From assembly GCA_008508345.1 (NCBI GenBank), contig QNGE01002436.1, positions 50,944-114,943 on the forward strand: a DNA stretch of 64,000 bases, read 5' to 3'. The translations under genes and the position numbers were made by a program. This document shows positions 61,736-64,000 of the stretch, piece after piece. Each line of letters opens with the position of its first letter. Within the stretch, counting starts at the first letter, position 1. Source of the DNA: Paragonimus westermani. Its lineage: Eukaryota; Platyhelminthes; Trematoda; Plagiorchiida; Troglotrematidae. Under the pieces are notes generated by a model that was not told the origin of the DNA, searched no databases, and saw only the letters and a list, made by a program, of their open reading frames with translations.

Positions 61736-63087
61736 TTACGGCTACATGGGGGCTACGCACCCTTCGTAACCGTTGTGTAGACGTCCCGTCTGCTAGCTCC
61801 ACAGTGACAAACAACTCCTGGAGCATTGTCATGTTTGATATTGCGGTGCATCGAATGGCTCACTCCCGCAGGACGTCGCGGGAGGCCCATTTTCTACGCC
61901 GTCACGTCACTAGACAGTGACTGAACTACACAAAGGCAGTAGAATATGAGCTGATATGCCTCGTCCCAGATATTTCCAAGATTTGAAGGAACGACGCCCG
62001 AAGATGGGGCTATGGAGATCCGAGGGCGAATATGCATAGCAACATCAACCTTCGGAAGACACAGTGAAGTCGGGCTTCAAACATCTTGCGGTGTTCTCAC
62101 AACTGATTTTTCACGTGGTTATCCAATCCTGGAGGTTCACCGGTTGCTAGGCCCTGCTGCCAAACACCCCGAGGAGCAGATGCGTCACAAGTGAGGACGA
62201 TGTTTTCCACCTGCAACTCACGCGAGACAGTGAATCGTTTGTGACAGACTTACAGTCCAGGCAGGTATCCGTGTCCAAAACAGAGATGTTGGGCTTGTCT
62301 TTGACGCTTGATGTCGCATTCTACCGATGCAACCACGTAGTTCAGAATACTCCGACCCGATAAAGCCAATAACACATGAATTGGCCTGGCCACTATCGGA
62401 ATTTGAGGAGCACTGAAGACAGGCGCCAGTGAAGGAATGTTAAACGTTTGGTCAATATCTATAAAGCGCGGCACGCATGTTACATCCCATCCCCTGGTAG
62501 CGTTCAACTGTAAGCCCTGTAACTGTACTATGCGACAGGGAAATAACAGACATTGTGTCGTTCACGCCAGCACCACCACTTGCTCTTTTCCAGGAAAATG
62601 AGCTGTTTACTATACGTCGTGTATCATAGGAGTTAGCTTTGAGTATATCAGACGTATGGCGTCTGATGTGTGTCGTATCGTTTTATCAAATGTTTTCGGT
62701 TTATGGAGGAGCCGTCCGACACAAAGTGTTGGTAGGTGCCCCATAAGACGAGAGGAGGCTCGTCTCAAAGGTAATGAATTTAACTGACCGCAGTCACCTA
62801 AGAGCAGGTATGATCAGATGACGTGTGTCTAATGCGTGCTCTAAGTTTTGCTTGTCTGAAACAAGAATTCCGCTAACGCGGAGGGTCTGTCGGTGTGCGT
62901 CGCGTCGGTTTGCGGCTCTGTGCTTCATTGATTCTTTTCCACTGGACGGTCAAATACTACTCCAGTATACATGTACCCGGAACACCTAATCGGACACACC
63001 GTTAGAAGGAAAATACTGCGAAGAGCGAGAAAGTCGGCCGCAGGGTGTAGAGAATGCGAGCTCGACCATCATACCGTTTTGCATTGA
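61736..63087. other. Between gag scrap and BEL-like region: nothing firmly recognised
   Basis: Base composition looks more GC-rich than in the left half. Minus 62250-62507 and plus 62012-62194 frames may be parts of decayed LTR elements, but no motif supports it. Confidence 0.4.
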
Positions 63088-63545
63088 GTGTCGTGGGAAG
63101 ACGTAAGCACATTTGGGATTACGAACGTTTTTAATGGCTCCAACACGGGAAACCGAACGATCGTCTGCATCGGCGGGGGTTTAGACAATGACACCGATCT
63201 CTGCTGCTATTTAATGAGAGAATCTCGGGTTGTACCCTCACAAACCCCATCAATCGGTAAAATGGAACCCACAGTTGCAGCAGCGGCTATCAAGTTCATG
63301 AGGTGTTTGAAGAACGGTGTTAAATTGACCTATGGGCGCACCACACTTACGACACAATCTGCCGTCGCACTGGAGCATTTGAATAACATTCCATACAGTT
63401 TCGCCACATTTGTAGCCAACCAACGTCAGCGAATTCAAGATCATGTTCAGTGTTGTTAGATGAGACATACTCTGTTTGAGCCAAACGTGGTGGTCACAAC
63501 TTTTCGAGAGGCTCTGGTGTGTGATATAAAGATGTACACCTGCGA
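63088..63545 (+). mobile_element. BEL/Pao-like polyprotein, RNase H region
   Basis: An open frame of 123 codons (63088-63459) contains RESRVVPSQTPSIGKMEP, then AAAAIKFMRCLKNGVKL and YSFATFVANQRQRIQD. This follows the order of the BEL/Pao RNase H and integrase-linker region (K-RVAP----SIPRLEL, then --TDS--VL--I, then RF-TFVANRV--I). After a frame change, SRGSGV and LRVNDPTCKL near 63507-63565 resemble the following ASRG...RW--GP--L block. The expected aspartate pairs of RNase H are replaced, so the protein would be inactive. No LTR was found in the window; the element probably extends past one or both sides. Confidence 0.6.
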
Positions 63546-63565
63546 GTGAATGACCCAACCTGCAA

Positions 63566-64000
63566 ACTTAGGACTTCATGACTGTCTAAACAGTTAATAT
63601 TTGGGTAACTGGAACTTAGAAGAGTTCCTACCGTTACTTATGTTTGTGGGAACAGGTTTACGTTAATCCCACTAGCACAACTTTCTTCGTGTGACATCAG
63701 GGTTAGAGCGAGTTAGGAACTGCCTCATTTGCGTGATAGCCGGTTGACAGTGATCGTAAGAAACAGCCGGATTTATCGTGTCGGTTGTTTTGTTTGACTA
63801 AATTAGCACAGAACCATCAAAAGCCTGACCTCTCTAACCGTCAACGAGAGGGGATGGCACACTTGAAGCCCTTCACGTTGATTTGAATCCCGGTGGAGGG
63901 GTCTTACTTGAGCCATCTCTTTTTCTTCGACTAGTGGCACTGTCAGTCGGCTGTGTCGTTACAGACACGATTGTCAGAGACCACCATGAGATGGAAGGGC
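63566..64000. other. Right edge: nothing recognised
   Basis: The stretch follows the BEL-like region and may carry more of that element in broken frames. I could not recognise an integrase motif. Confidence 0.4.

Noticed and set aside
61930..62200. Minus-strand reading VLTCDASAPRG resembling a gypsy RNase H start
   Set aside because: It would lie upstream of the gag-like scrap on the same strand, the wrong order for a gypsy element, and the following residues do not match.
1..64000. CRISPR arrays, bacterial operons, phage or plasmid features
   Set aside because: No regularly spaced repeats or prokaryotic gene layout. The introns and LINE content are those of an animal genome.

Overview
The window looks like flatworm nuclear DNA, most likely a digenean trematode. 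The sequence shows one split gene with a 58-base first intron followed by introns of 1 to 12 kb, very little open coding sequence, and many decayed non-LTR retrotransposons whose endonuclease and reverse transcriptase wording is of the kind common in trematodes. The species call is inference. I see no bacterial operons, CRISPR arrays, rRNA or recognisable tRNA genes.

The only host gene I can identify firmly is on the minus strand. It encodes a sodium-dependent phosphate transporter of the PiT/SLC20 family. Its first coding exon is at 45207-45396 and the exons step leftwards at 45038, 38118, 32527, 25876 and 20310. Two exons of the cytoplasmic loop follow at 18728 and, less surely, 6257. Splice phases agree at every junction that I joined. 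The N-terminal PiT domain is complete. The C-terminal PiT repeat was not found and presumably lies left of base 1, so the gene is cut by the window.

Most of the rest is transposable-element debris. LINE family A, plus strand, occurs at 14.5-17.1 kb, as a 5'-truncated copy at 26.5-27.3 kb, and at 51.9-54.2 kb. LINE family B, minus strand, has an almost full-length decayed copy at 28.8-31.4 kb and 3'-end pieces at 5.0-5.6 and 4.0-4.2 kb. A third LINE type is at 34.8-35.4 kb and a fourth reverse transcriptase scrap at 37.7-38.0 kb. The right end carries a BEL/Pao-like RNase H region (63.1-63.5 kb, plus) and a weaker gypsy-like gag scrap (61.6-61.7 kb, minus). Copies left of 45 kb sit within the transporter's introns, apart from the pieces below 6.2 kb, which lie beyond its last recognised exon.

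Three observations deserve a second look. A 753-base stretch shared by two broken family A copies 10 kb apart differs, by eye, at one base. A foldback with arms of about 220 bases lies at 58.1-58.6 kb, outside any gene I can name. A few minus-strand open frames inside the transporter's introns could be exons of nested genes. I did not find a clearly new biological system.
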